Below are positions 10,413-22,078 of a stretch of 64,000 bases of DNA, in pieces; the stretch's first letter is position 1, and every line of letters starts with the position of its first letter. The DNA comes from Azolla caroliniana. Its lineage: Eukaryota; Polypodiophyta. Under the pieces are notes generated by a model that was not told the DNA's origin, searched no databases, and was given only the letters and a program-made list of their open reading frames with translations. The stretch spans positions 11,222,001-11,286,000 of the forward strand of contig JBHGNT010000015.1 in NCBI GenBank assembly GCA_043228905.1, read 5' to 3'. The translations under genes were made by a program, and so were the position numbers.

Positions 10413-12127
10413 TACGCTTACATTAGATCATATCTCTAATACCGATCCACCAGGCAACCTCGTTGGAAGTACCTCTCGCCCAAGAGGTACTCGCATTACT
10501 ACTGCTCGGTTCCCTCCCGGATAGTTGGGAGACACTAGATTTCATGTTGGGCAACGTTGGGCCGGAAGGAAAGCAGTTGTTCCTAGCAAGGGTAAAATCA
10601 AGCTTGCTAGATGAAGAGGCTCGTGGGAAGGACCGGGAATCTAGAACCGATCCGAAGGTCTTGGTCACGGAAGATGACCACAACTAGGGAAGAGGCTGGT
10701 ATCGGTCCCCAAAACCGGCACAAATCGGGGACGAGGTTGAAGTCAAGGGGGAGGCCTACTTGGATCTACTGTGGGAAGCCGGGGCACTTCCAGAAGAACT
10801 GTCGGTATTTCCAGAAACAGAAAGAAACCGACACCACCAATTCGAAGAAGAGTTCGGACCGAAATGGTTCGGATCGGAGAGGCCCGGATCGGAAAAGAAC
10901 GTCGGCAATCGTGACAAGTGAAGAGGAATTGATGCTCATTACCAAGGAGAATGAGTTAAACCTTGTCGGCGACGAGACAACATGGATTGTCGATTCCGAA
11001 GCATTGTTCCATCTGACACTGGATTGGAAATGCTTCTCATCCTACAGAGCTAGTGATCATGGTTGTCTCCGGATGGGGAATGAAGGTACATGCTGAATTA
11101 TCGGCATAGGAGATGTGATGGTGACGACATCAACCGGATGCAAGTTGCTGCTGAAGGATATTAGTTGGTCGGCTAGATGATGACGGCTACATGGGTAGCA
11201 TCCGGAACGGAGTCATGAAGTTCTGCAAAGGGAGCCTAATAGTGGCTCGAGCCTAGAAGGTCAACACACTGTACTTGATGAATGCCCGGATATGCTAGGA
11301 AGAAGTGAACGTTGCATCCAACACTACCAGTGAGCTGTGGCACAAAAGACTGTGTCATATGAGTGAGAAGGGGATGAAGAGGCTTGCCGAAGACGATCTT
11401 ATTCTGGTGAAGGACGTGCAACTTGAGAAGTCTGCCGATTGCTTGGCCGGCAAACAAAACCGAACCTCCTTCCGGTCAAGACCACGGATGAGATGGAATG
11501 CACCACTAGAGGTGGTGCATACCGATGTGTGTCAAGTGGACATGAAGTCACATGTCGGATCGCAGTACTTCTTGACATTCATAGACAACCACAACTGGAA
11601 GCTATGGGTCGCACCACTAAAGACGAAGATCAAGTGTTATCCATCTTCAAGGAACTCCACGCGAGTGGAAAGAGAAACCAGGGGGAAGCTGAAGGCGGTT
11701 CAAGCAGATAATGGAGGAGAATACCGAGGGCAGTTCGAGGAGTACTACCAGTCGAAGGGAATCCGGCTCAAATTTATCGTGTCGAAGACGCCGGAACTAA
11801 ACGGGCTGGTTGAACGTATAAACCAGACCATAATGGAGAGAGTCTGAAGCATGCTTGCACATGCAAAGTTACCCAAGATGTTTTGGGCTAAGGCGCTAAC
11901 GACGGCAACCTATGTGATAAACAAATCACCCTTAGTACACTTGGACGGACACACACCGCCAAGAGTATGGACCGGTAAGGACGTATGCTACCGACATTTA
12001 TAGGTGTTCGGATGTCTCGCTTATGTGCATGTGGCGAAAGAAAAGAGAGCAAAGCTACATCCGAAGTCCAGGCCATGCATATTCCTTGGATACGGTGATG
12101 ATGAGTTCGGTTACCGGGTGTGGGATC
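10413..12127 (+). pseudogene. Old family-A copia, 5' part (gag, protease, integrase)
   Basis: Degenerate copia coding sequence in plus orientation. The gag end is readable at 10497-10680 (LLGSLPDSWETL), followed by a CCHC zinc knuckle at about 10769-10810 (IYCGKPGHFQKNC, first Cys lost). The protease motif reads DSEA where DSGA is expected (about 10992). Integrase pieces run from 11305 (LWHKRLCHMSEKGM, then DCLAGKQ) through QADNGGEYRG (about 11704) and NGLVERINQTI, with the stops between them. The frame is broken at about 11094, 11196, 11255, 11845 and 12001. The sequence stops at the codon for VWDL, where a solo LTR is inserted (12128), and resumes at 12791 and 17677. Confidence 0.88.
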
Positions 12128-12790
12128 TGTTGGGATTTCGGTCCCTCCGGATGGGATATCCGGAGATGAATGACGGCAAGCCCGGTTGCGGTTACGGAAC
12201 CGGAGGATGAAGAGTACCCGGCATGAAGCCGGATGAAGAGTACCCGGCTACGGATCCGGATGATGAAGACCCCGGCTACGGAGCCGGATGATGAAGACCC
12301 CGGTTACGGAGCCGGATGACGAATGTACCCGGAGAGAGATCCGGATGCGGGGACATATTTGTGAATATGTTTTGCCAAGGGTCCTTGAGGCTATATTTGT
12401 AAATAGCCCGAAAGTCATATGTGTATAAATATGACTTAGGGCAAACAGTTTAGTGTTGTTACTCATTTTTCTGGTTTTCCACTTAGAGGGAGCTAAGTGA
12501 GCAGCCGAGAGAGAGAGAGAGAGAGACGAAGAGGTCGTTGCCTCTGTGTATTACCGCCGCCTGTGGCGAAGACAGTGAGCTCAAGGTTGTTGCCTTGTAG
12601 CTTCACCATTGTACATCTCTGTTTATAGTGATAGTTGGAGTTGGAGGACTCCCGTGGTTTTTCCCATTTAGGGTTTTCCACGTAAAACATCCTGTGTACT
12701 TTTCTCTCTATTGTCTTCGTGCATTTTGTATTTCCTGTTTTCTGTGAGTTGATCCTATTCCTCGGTTGTGGCTGAGCACTGTGTTTAACA
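12128..12790 (+). repeat. Solo family-A copia LTR with target duplication GGATC
   Basis: The LTR starts TGTTGGGATTTCGG and ends GTGTTTAACA. It is flanked by GGATC on both sides (12123-12127 and 12791-12795). Joining the flanks restores the old copia reading frame (VWDL then VDKK). Internal marks are repeated CCGGCTACGGA-type units, GTGTATAAATATGACTTAGGGC (a TATA-like box) and a GA run near 12506. No internal element sequence follows it directly, so it is a solo LTR at this site. The copy at 17014-17676 is nearly identical. Confidence 0.88.
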
Positions 12791-13671
12791 GGATCTAGTC
12801 GACAAGAAGGTGTTCCAGAGTTGGGACATAGTCTTCATGGAAGACAAGACCATTGCCGACTGGCAGTCAGAGAAGAAGGTGATGAACCCCGGATCATCCA
12901 ATGAAAACCGGCTTGAGGACACAAGGACTTGCTCGGTTGAAAACCGGATGACACTCGACAAACCGGCCGGATACAGACAAGAAACCGAAGAAGAAGAAGA
13001 AGAAGAAGAAGAAGAAGAAGAAGAAGAAGAAGAAGAAGACACCGGAACCGGACAAGATCCTGAATCGTACTCGGATGAGGAACAAACGGAGGAACCGGTA
13101 GTTAGAAACCAAGGACGGAGATATCCTCTCCAAGAGAGAAGAGCCCCTCGGAGATTTCTGGATGCAGAGCATGTGTTGCTAACCGATGAGGGGGATCCGG
13201 AAAGCTTCGAAGAAGCAAAGAGTGCTATGCAGGATGAGATGGATTCCTTGCATGAGAACCACATGTATGAACTGACGGAGTTGCTGAAAGGGAAGAGAGC
13301 ACTCCAGAACAATTGGGTGTACAAGCTGAAACCGGGAGATGCCAGAAACCCTCCAAGATACAATGCCCGAATTGTAGTGAAGGGTTTCCAGCAGAAGAAA
13401 TGAGTGAACTTCGATGAGTATTGAGTATAGTGGCAAGCATGGACCTTGAGGTAGAGCAACTGGACGTCAAGACAACATTCCTACATGCGAACCTCGAAGA
13501 AGAGATCTACATGCATCAACTGGAAGGATTTGAGAAGAAAGGGAAGGAGCACCTGGTGTGCTTGCTGAAGAAGAGCTTATACGGATTGAAACAAGCCCGC
13601 CAACAATGGTACCCAAAGTTTGACTCCTTCATGACCGACCAAGGGTAGCACAAGACGCAAGCCAAACACTG
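12791..13671 (+). pseudogene. Old family-A copia RT N-terminal part, copy 1 of a duplicated block
   Basis: The sequence reads VDKKVF, a linker with a long glutamate run encoded by (GAA)n at about 12988-13038, then RYPLQERRAPRR and the RT start (NWVYKLKPG, then LEVEQLDVKTTFLHANL and SLYGLKQARQQW). The frame is broken by TGA at 13401 and again near 13425, and TAG at 13646. At about 13671 it switches abruptly to gag sequence of a younger family-A element. The segment is nearly identical to 17677-18563. The only differences I see are a GAA-run length change and a handful of substitutions. Confidence 0.88.
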
Positions 13672-16600
13672 CATTTCTGGAAAGACAACGGAACCGACGG
13701 TACCGATTCGAAGGAGTCACCGGAGCGAAACGGTGCATACCGGGGAGCCACGGACCGGAGAGGTCCGGATCGGCGAGGGCAGGACCGGAAAGGAACGACG
13801 GCACTCGCGGCAAGTGAAGAAGAGATAATGCTCATTACCGAAGAGAGGGAGCTGAACCTTGCCGGTGAAGAGATGACCTGGGTGGTCGATTCCGGAGCGT
13901 CGTTCCACCTGACCCCGGAGAAGAAATACTTCTCATCCTACACAGCCGGTGAGCACGGCTGTGTCCGGATGGGAAATGAAGGTACATGCCGGATTGCCGG
14001 CATAGGAGACGTGTGGCTGATGACATCAACCGGATGCAAGATGCTGCTGAAGGATGTCCGACACGTTCCGGAGGTTCGATTGAACCTGATTTCGGCCGGG
14101 AGGCTTGACGATGAAGGCTACACAGGTAGCATCCGGAACGGCGTAATGAAGTTCAGCAAGGGGAGCCTGATAGTGGCTCAGGCCCGGAAAGTCAACACAC
14201 TGTACCTTATGAATGCCTGGTTGTGTCCGGAGGAGTTGAACGTGGCAGCCGACACTGCCGGTGAGCTGTGGCACAAGAGACTGTGCCACATGAGTGAGAA
14301 GGGGATGAAGAGGCTTGCAGAAGACAACCTTATTCCAGTGAAGCATGTGCACCTGGAGAAGTGCACCGATTGCCTGGCCGGTAAGCAGAACCGAACCTCC
14401 TTCCACTCAAGGCCACCGACGAGACGTAGCGCACCATTGGAGTTGGTGCACACTGACGTGTGTCAAGTAGAAACGAAGTCACATGGCGGAGCCCAGTACT
14501 TCGTGACATTCATTGATGACCACAGCCGGAAGCTGTGGACGGCACCGTTGAAGACAAAGGACCAAGTGTTGTGCGTCTTCAAAGAACTCCACGCGAGAGT
14601 GGAAAGGGAATCTGGCAAGAAGCTGAAAGCGATACGAGCGGATAACGGAGGGGAATACCGAGGGCAGTTCGAGGAGTATTGTCGCTCGAAGGGAATCCGG
14701 CTTGAGTTTACTGTGCCGAAGACGCCGGAACTGAACGGGCTGGCCGAGAGGATGAACTGGACCATAATGGAGAGGGTCCGGAGTATGCTGGCGCATGCGA
14801 AATTACCCAAGGGGTTTTGGGCTGAGGCAATGTCGACGGCGACATACGTGATAAACAGATCACCCTCAGTACCTTTGGACGGAGACACGCCGCAGAGAGT
14901 GTGGACCGGTAGGGAAGTATCCTACCGGCATCTGAAGGTGTTCGGGTGTCTCGCATATGTGCATGTGGCAAAGGACCGGAGAGGAAAGCTAGATCCAAAG
15001 ACCCGGCCATGCATATTCCTCGGTTAAGGCGATGACGAGTTCGGCTACCGAGTATGGGACCCGGTCGACAAAAAGATATTCCGGAGTCGTGATATCATCT
15101 TCATGGAGGACAAGACACTCGCCGACTGGGAGTCGGAGAAGAAGATGAAGAGCTCCAAGTCGACCGGTGAGGATCAACTCTACGAGGAGCAGTCCCGACC
15201 GGCAAGGGACCGGTTAGCACTCGAGGATCCGGCCGAAGACGGTGAAGAAACAGAACCGGCCGAGGAAGATGAAACTGATACCGGAATCGGCCCCGATCCC
15301 GAAATGGATTCGGATGAAGAGGAAACGGAGGAGCCGGTTACCGAAGCTCCGGAACGGAGATATCCTCTAAGAGAGAGAAGGGCCCCCCTGAGATTTCCGG
15401 AACCAGAGCACGTGCTGCTAACTGACGAAGGGGAGCCGGAGAGTTTTGAAGAAGCAAAGCTTGACACCCATAGCCGCAGGTGGTTAAGTGCCATGCAGGA
15501 GGAGATGGATTCCCTGCATGAGAACTACACATATGAACTTGTGGAGTTGCCGAAAGGAAAGCGGGCACTTAGAAACAAATGGGTGTTCAAGCTGAAACCG
15601 GGAGATGCCGGAAACCCCCCGAGATACAAAGCCAGGATCGTGGTGAAGGGGTTCCAGCAGAAGAAGGGCGTCGACTTCGACGAGATATTTGCCCCAGTAG
15701 TGAAGATGACCTCCATCCGGACGGTGTTGAGCATAGCGGCAAGCATGGACCTCGAGGTAGAACAGATGGACGTGAAGACGGCATTCCTTCACGGTGACCT
15801 CGAAGAAGAGATCTACATGCAGCAACCGGAAGGATTCGAGAAGAAAGGGAAGGAGCACCTGGTATGCCGGTTGAAGAAGAGCCTTTACAGACTGAAGCAG
15901 GCTCCCCGGCAGTGGTACCGGAAGTTCGACTCTTTCATGACCGACGAAGGGTACCACAAAACGCAGTCCGATCACTGCGTGTTTGTGAAGAAGTTCGAAG
16001 GAGGAGACTTTCTAATACTCCTCCTGTACGTGGACGACATGTTGATCGTCGGACGGGACCAGGCCAAGATACGGATGCTGAAGAAAGCGCTTCACCGAAC
16101 CTTCTCAATGAAGGACCTGGGTCCGGCGAGGCAAATATTAGGTATGCACATCATCCGGGACCGGAAGAAGAAGCAGTTGTGGCTGTCACAGGAGAAGTAC
16201 GTGACAAAGGTGCTTCACCGGTTCAACATGTCGGAAGCAAGACCGGTCGGGTCAACCCTCCCGGCAAACTGCAAGTTGTCCAGCAAGCAAAGCCCCAAGA
16301 CAAAGGCTGAGAAGGAGGACATGAGAAAAGTACCATATGCCTCTGCCGTCGGAAGCTTGATGTACGCAATGGTGTGTACAAGACCGGACATAGGATATGC
16401 AGTCGGAGTGGTGAGCCGGTACATGAGCAATCCCGGCAAAGAGCACTGGAACGCAGCCAAGTGGATACTCCGATACCTGAAGGGCACGGCAAACGTGTGC
16501 CTCCGATTCGGCTCTGGTAAGCCCGAACTCGACGGCTTTACCGATTCGGATATGTCGGCTGATGCAGATACCAGTCGGTCCACATCAGGGTATGTGATGA

Positions 16601-17013
16601 CGTATGCAGGGGGAGCTGTTTCGTGGCAGTCAAGGCTGCAGAAGACGGTTGCGTTGTCAACCACGGAGGCGGAGTACATGGCGGCTGTTGAAGCCGGCAA
16701 GGAAATAATATGGATGAAGGACTTCATTAGAGAGCTTGGTATCCGGCAGGAGGAGTACCGACTCTACTGCGACAGTCAGAGTGCCATCCACCTTGCGAAG
16801 AACGCGGCCTATCACTCCCGGACGAAGCACATCCAGCGAAGATATCACTGGATCCGGGAAAGGATAGAAGACCAGGAGTTCGTGCTGACGAAGATCCACA
16901 CGGACGAGAACGGGTCGGATATGCTGACCAAGGTGCTCACACCCGACAAGCTGGAAGCATCCGGAAGAGGATCGGATTGGAGAGACATCCCATGCCGAAG
17001 TGAAGGGGGAGTT
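13672..17013 (+). pseudogene. Younger family-A copia lacking its 5' end (gag tail to RNase H)
   Basis: This begins inside the gag tail just after the zinc knuckle and continues through protease (DSGASFHL, about 13888), integrase (HKRLCHM; DCLAGKQ; VHTDVC; ADNGGEYRG; NGLAERMN), RT (DVKTAFLHGDL; YVDDMLIVG at about 16027-16053) and RNase H (DSDMSADADTSRSTSGY; TEAEYMAA; YCDSQSA). It is very close in sequence to the element at 30799-34872. The frame is interrupted by a TAA at 15025 (Tyr codon in the relative). A one-base deletion near 16968 puts the last residues into another frame. LTR, primer site and gag N-terminus are missing on the left; the 3' LTR follows directly at 17014. Confidence 0.9.
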
Positions 17014-17676
17014 TGTTGGGATTTCGGTCCCTCCGGATGGGATGTCCGGAGATGAATGACGGCAAGCCCGGTTGCGGTTACGGAACCGGAGGATGAAGAG
17101 TACCCGGCATGAAGCCGGATGAAGAGTACCCGGCTACGGATCCGGATGATGAAGACCTCGGCTACGGAGCCGGATGATGAAGACCCCGGTTACGGAGCCG
17201 GATGACGAATGTACCCGGAGAGAGATCCGGATGCGGGGACATATTTGTGAATATGTTTTGCCAAGGGTCCTTGAGGCTATATTTGTAAATAGCCCGAAAG
17301 TCATATGTGTATAAATATGACTTAGGGCAAACAGTTTAGTGTTGTTACTCATTTTTCTGGTTTTCCACTTAGAGGGAGCTAAGTGAGCAGCCGAGAGAGA
17401 GAGAGAGAGAGACGAAGAGGTCGTTGCCTCTGTGTATTACCGCCGCCTGTGGCGAAGACAGTGAGCTCAAGGTTGTTGCCTTGTAGCTTCACCATTGTAC
17501 ATCTCTGTTTATAGTGATAGTTGGAGTTGGAGGACTCCCGTGGTTTTTCCCATTTAGGGTTTTCCACGTAAAACATCCTGTGTACTTTTCTCTCTATTGT
17601 CTTCGTGCATTTTGTATTTCCTGTTTTCTGTGAGTTGATCCTATTCCTCGGTTGTGGCTGAGCACTGTGTTTAACA
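17014..17676 (+). repeat. Family-A copia LTR (3' LTR), duplicate of 12128-12790
   Basis: It starts TGTTGGGATTTCGG after the purine-rich tract GAAGTGAAGGGGGAGTT and ends GTGTTTAACA, followed by GGATC (17677-17681). Its sequence and length (663 bp) match the solo LTR at 12128-12790 with very few differences (for example at 17043 and 17156). The sequence to its right is the same old copia flank as at 12791. Confidence 0.88.
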
Positions 17677-19596
17677 GGATCTAGTCGACAAGAAGGTGTT
17701 CCAGAGTTGGGACATAGTCTTCATGGAAGACAAGACCATTGCTGACTGGCAGTCAGAGAAGAAGGTGATGAACCCCGGATCATCCAATGAAAACCGGCTT
17801 GAGGACACAAGGACTTGCTCGGTTGAAAACCGGATGACACTCGACAAACCGGCCGGATACAGACAAGAAACCGAAGAAGAAGAAGAAGAAGAAGAAGAAG
17901 AAGAAGAAGAAGAAGAAGAAGAAGAAGAAGACACCGGAACCGGACAAGATCCTGAATCGTACTCGGATGAGGAACAAACGGAGGAACCGGTAGTTAGAAA
18001 CCAAGGACGGAGATATCCTCTCCAAGAGAGAAGAGCCCCTCGGAGATTTCTGGATGCAGAGCATGTGTTGCGAACCGATGAGGGGGATCCGGAAAGCTTC
18101 GAAGAAGCAAAGAGTGCTATGCAGGATGAGATGGATTCCTTGCATGAGAACCACATGTATGAACTGACGGAGTTGCTGAAAGGGAAGAGAGCACTCCAGA
18201 ACAATTGGGTGTACAATCTGAAACCGGGAGATGCCAGAAACCCTCCAAGATACAATGCCCGAATTGTAGTGAAGGGTTTCCAGCAGAAGAAATGAGTGAA
18301 CTTCGATGAGTATTGAGTATAGTGGCAAGCATGGACCTTGAGGTAGAGCAACTGGACGTCAAGACAACATTCCTACATGCGAACCTCGAAGAAGAGATCT
18401 ACATGCATCAACTGGAAGGATTTGAGAAGAAAGGGAAGGAGCACCTGGTGTGCTTGCTGAAGAAGAGCTTATACGGATTGAAACAAGCCCGCCAACAATG
18501 GTACCCAAAGTTTGACTCCTTCATGACCGACCAAGGGTACCACAAGACGCAAGCCAAACACTGCGTGTTTGTGAAGAAATTTGATGGAGGAGATTTCCTT
18601 ATACTTCTCTTGTATGTGGATGACTGATCATCGGACGAGACCAAGGTTAAGATTCGAATGCTGAAGAAGGCTCTGAACCGTACTTTCACAATGAAAGCCT
18701 TGGGTCCGACAAGACAGATATTGGGAATGAACATAATCCGCGACCAGTCGAAGAAGCTATTGTGGTTGTCATAGGAGAAGTACGTGACAAAGGTGCTTCA
18801 ACGGTTCAACTTGTCAGAGGCGAAATTGGTCGGATCGACACTTCCAACAAACTGCAAGCTATCCGGAAAACAAAGCCCGAGGATAGAGGCGAAGAAAAAA
18901 AATATGATGAAGATTCCATATGCCTCTGCTGTTTGAAGCTTAATGTACACAATGGTATGTACTTGATCGGATATCGGATATGCAGTCGGAGTGGTGAGCC
19001 GGGTCATGAGCAATCCTGGAAATGAGCACTAGAACGCGGTCAAGTGGATACTCCAATATTTGAAATGCACCTCAAGTATGTGCCTCCGGTTTGGCTCTGG
19101 TAATCCCCAACTTGACGGATTCACGGATTCAGACATGTCGGTTGATGCGGATACCAGCCGGTCTACATCCGAATATGTCATGACTTCTGCAGGGGGAGCA
19201 GTATCATGGCAATCGGGACTGCAGAAGATGGTTGCGTTGTCAACCACGGAGGTGGCGTACATAGCAACCATGGAAGCCGACAAGGAGATAATCTAGATGA
19301 AGGACTTCACCGGAGAGCTAGGAATCTAATAGGAGGAATACCGGTTGTATTGCAACAGTGAAAGTGCCATCCACCTTGCAAAGAACCCGGCCTACCATTC
19401 CCGGACGAAACATATCCAGCGGAGGTACCACTGGATCCAGGAGAGAGTAGAAGATCAATAGTTCGTGTTGACGAAGATCCACACAGAGGAGAACAGGTCG
19501 GATATGTTGACCCAGGCGTTGACAACCGACAAGTTGGACGCATGCCAAAAGCAGATCGGGTTAGTGAGACATCCCATGCCGAAGTGAAAGGGGAGA
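17677..19596 (+). pseudogene. Old family-A copia, 3' part (linker, RT, RNase H)
   Basis: This repeats the block at 12791-13671 and then continues into the rest of the old element. It contains a poly-glutamate linker, the RT core with motif A DVKTTFLHANL (about 18358) and the catalytic region LLYVDD (18604-18627), where the next codon is a stop. RNase H-like pieces follow: DGFTDSDMSVDADTSRSTS (about 19116), then TTEVAYIATMEA where TEAEY is expected. Stops and frameshifts are frequent (18293, 18627, 18772, 18934, 19031, 19294). A purine-rich tract (GTGAAAGGGGAGAT) at the end precedes the old LTR. Confidence 0.88.
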
Positions 19597-20300
19597 TTGT
19601 TTGGAAATTTCCAATCGGTCCCTCCGGATGGGATCCGATTATGGATAAAGAGGATCCGGTGAGAACCGGAAGAAATCCGGAAACCGGATCAGAGGGACCC
19701 GGTGAGAACCGGAAGAGATGCGAAAACCGGATCGGATGGACCCGGTGAGAACCAGAAGACAAGACATATTTGTAAATATGTTTTGAATAAGCCTATTAAG
19801 GCTGTATTTGTAAATAGTCCTAAGTTCATATAAATATAAAGTGAGAACCAAAAGACAAGACATATTTGTAAATATGTTTTGAATAAGCCTATTGAGGCTG
19901 TATTTGTAAATAGTCCTAAGTTCATATAAATATAAATATGACTTAGGGCAATCACTTTATGTGAGTTGTCATATTGTTGTATGTGTATAACTGTGGCATA
20001 GAGTGAGTAACAGAGAGAGAGAGAGAGTGAGTGAGATACAGAATGATTTCTGTTGTAACCGCCGCTTGGCGAAGAAACATAGCTCGAGGTCGTTGCCTCT
20101 GAGTCTTTGATTGTACCTTTCTCATATAGTGATAGTTCGGAGCATGTGGGCTCCTGTGGTTTTTCCCTATTAGGGTTTTCCATGTAAACATCCTGTGTAC
20201 TCTCTATTGACTCGTGTGTGTACAACTATTTATCACTATTCCCATTTCTGTGTTTGATCCTTAAACGAAGTTATTCAAGACTCGGTTTTGGCTGAGCAAT
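19597..20300 (+). repeat. 3' LTR of the old family-A copia with a 96-bp internal duplication
   Basis: It starts TGTTTGGAAATTTCC and resembles the family-A LTRs (GGTCCCTCCGGATGGGA; GACTTAGGGCAATC; GTAACCGCCGC; CTCGGTTTTGGCTGAGCA near the end). A unit starting GTGAGAACC occurs at 19745 and 19841. This 96-bp tandem duplication contains the ACATATTTGTAAATATG and TCATATAAATATAAA segments, so the TATA region is present twice. The right edge is placed at the GCTGAGCA block and is uncertain by about 10 bases. Confidence 0.75.
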
Positions 20301-20310
20301 ATTCTGCGCT

Positions 20311-20632
20311 ATTCTCTTTAGTTGTAAGCATCCCCCTTAGCTGTCGGATCGCCTTCGAGTGCTCTTCGGTCCATTCGAACTTCCGCCCTTTCTTCAACAG
20401 CCCATAGACTGGCTCGTCGATGTGCGTGTAATGGGCAATCCAAATGTGGTAGAAGGTGCACACTCCCAGGAACCGTCAAACTTTCGTGACTGTCCTACAC
20501 TCCCCCTTCATCGCCGAGATGGCCTTTACCTTCGCGAGAGACGGTTTTCAGCCGTATGGTCTACACAGGTGTCTGACCACCAAGACCTCTAATTGCCCGA
20601 ATGCGGACTTCTCTCCGGAGAAGGTAAGTAGA
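20311..20632 (-). pseudogene. Ty3/gypsy RT/RNase H fragment
   Basis: On the minus strand, with stops, the sequence reads KPSLAKVKAISAMKGEC, then RFLGVCTFYHIWI, then EPVYGLLKKGRKFEWTEEHS. This is the connection between RT and RNase H in gypsy pol (the 'YRRFI..PL..LLKKG..F.W' region). Both ends are cut. The old copia LTR adjoins the low-coordinate side, consistent with that copia having inserted into this gypsy. Confidence 0.75.
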
Positions 20633-20639
20633 GCGTAAG

Positions 20640-21472
20640 GTTGTTAGGTACGTGGATACGGTACGGATACCATACGTATATAACGTATTAATACGCGCAT
20701 AGTTCCTCACAATTTAAAAATGCGTTAAATACGTTTTTTAATATGTTAAATACTTATAAAATACTTATTTTACGTATAGTACGTTAAATACTTCTAGAAT
20801 TTGAAAATGATTTATCTTTCTAAAAAATATTTGTAATATTGTAAAAAGCATCTAGTTTACACAATTTTGTGATGTACATTATAGTTCTACATCCTAAAAT
20901 GCATATGAGACATTTGAACATTTCACATCCTAAAATACTTATAATATGGATGTTGACATTCACTTATTCTATAAATCAATGTAACTGTGTATCAGGTTGT
21001 TCTACTTCAAATTGTAATTATTTACGATTATGCCTTCATAGATTGAGGAATCATCTATGATGATCACACTCAGGATAGGTTTCTCTCTTCTTTTCTCTCT
21101 TCTTCATCTTCTTCTATCTTTTGTGATTATCACACTCACACTCAGAGTCAGGACAGGTTTCTGTCTTCTTTTCTCTCTTTTTCTTCTTCTTCATCGTTGT
21201 CATCTCTTATGTTCTTCTTTCTTCTTTTTGCTTCTTTTTCATTAAAATCTTTTTTTTTCTTTTGCATTTTGTTGGGGTTTTACTTACATTTTTTTTATAA
21301 ATATGTATTATACCTGTTTTTTCAAATGTACGTTAAAGACCGTATTGGACAAATGTACATGATATTTGACTGAACAACATTGAGGTATAGTATGTACTAT
21401 ACAAATTATGAGGTGCTATACACATTTAATCGTTAAATACGGGTATGTAAACAACCCTAAACCCTGAATCCG
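20640..21472. mobile_element. Possible TIR (MITE-like) element in an AT-rich spacer
   Basis: The left end reads GGTTGTTAGGTACGTG and, further in, CATAGTTCCTCACAATTT. The reverse complement of the right end reads GGGTTGTTTACATACCCG and, further in, TATAGCACCTCATAATTT. The two ends are thus imperfect inverted repeats of about 80 bp, enclosing about 700 bp of AT-rich and CT-rich non-coding DNA. The CT-rich middle (21056-21245) contains a partial duplication of about 62 bp. The end sequence resembles hAT-type termini, but no 8-bp target duplication was recognised. Confidence 0.35.
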
Positions 21473-22078
21473 TGTTTAATTCAACTGAATTCCATTCGGG
21501 AGGACCAGTCGGCTCCGTCCCTCTCATCGTTGCAATCACCCGAAACAGGATCGGCCTAGATAATTAGCACAAAATCTGTGATCAGAGCCTTGAAATTAAT
21601 AATTAGATTTGGATCGATAGTTAACTGTGCTCAACTTTGCTAGGTGACATTCAGGAAGACCAGTCGGCTCTGTCCCTCCAATCGCCGAGTCACTCTAAGC
21701 AAGTTTAGTACTCAACTGTCATCCAAAATCAAAACGACAAACCAATCGAATAATTCATGTCCAATTGGACTAGTTGAATCCGATTAGGCTTGTGTTCAAG
21801 CTCAACTAGAATGAATTCAGGAGAGTCAGTCGGCTGCACCCAAACACTTTTTGTAGCCAACTCGGAATAGAGTCTCTCAAAAACTGACACAGATGGCATT
21901 AACATCCATATCATCAGAAATGAGAGTAAGCAAGTTCGACGGATCAAACTTCAACTTCTGGAAGGAGCAAATGCAAGACTATCTTATAGTCAAGGGTCAA
22001 ATAGATCCAATCGAGAACGAAAACCCTCCAGAAGGATACAAGCTGATTGAGTGGCAGAAGTTGGACAGAATTGTCCGT

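Noticed and set aside
12810-13403. A 197-codon open frame with a long glutamate run that could be taken for a host acidic protein
   Set aside because: It is the copia linker and RT start (RYPLQERRAPRR, NWVYKLKPG), followed by clear RT blocks. The Glu run is a GAA microsatellite.
12785-18351. Minus-strand open frames with long serine or phenylalanine runs (12785-13459 and 17671-18351)
   Set aside because: These are antisense shadows of the GAA repeat and copia coding strand.
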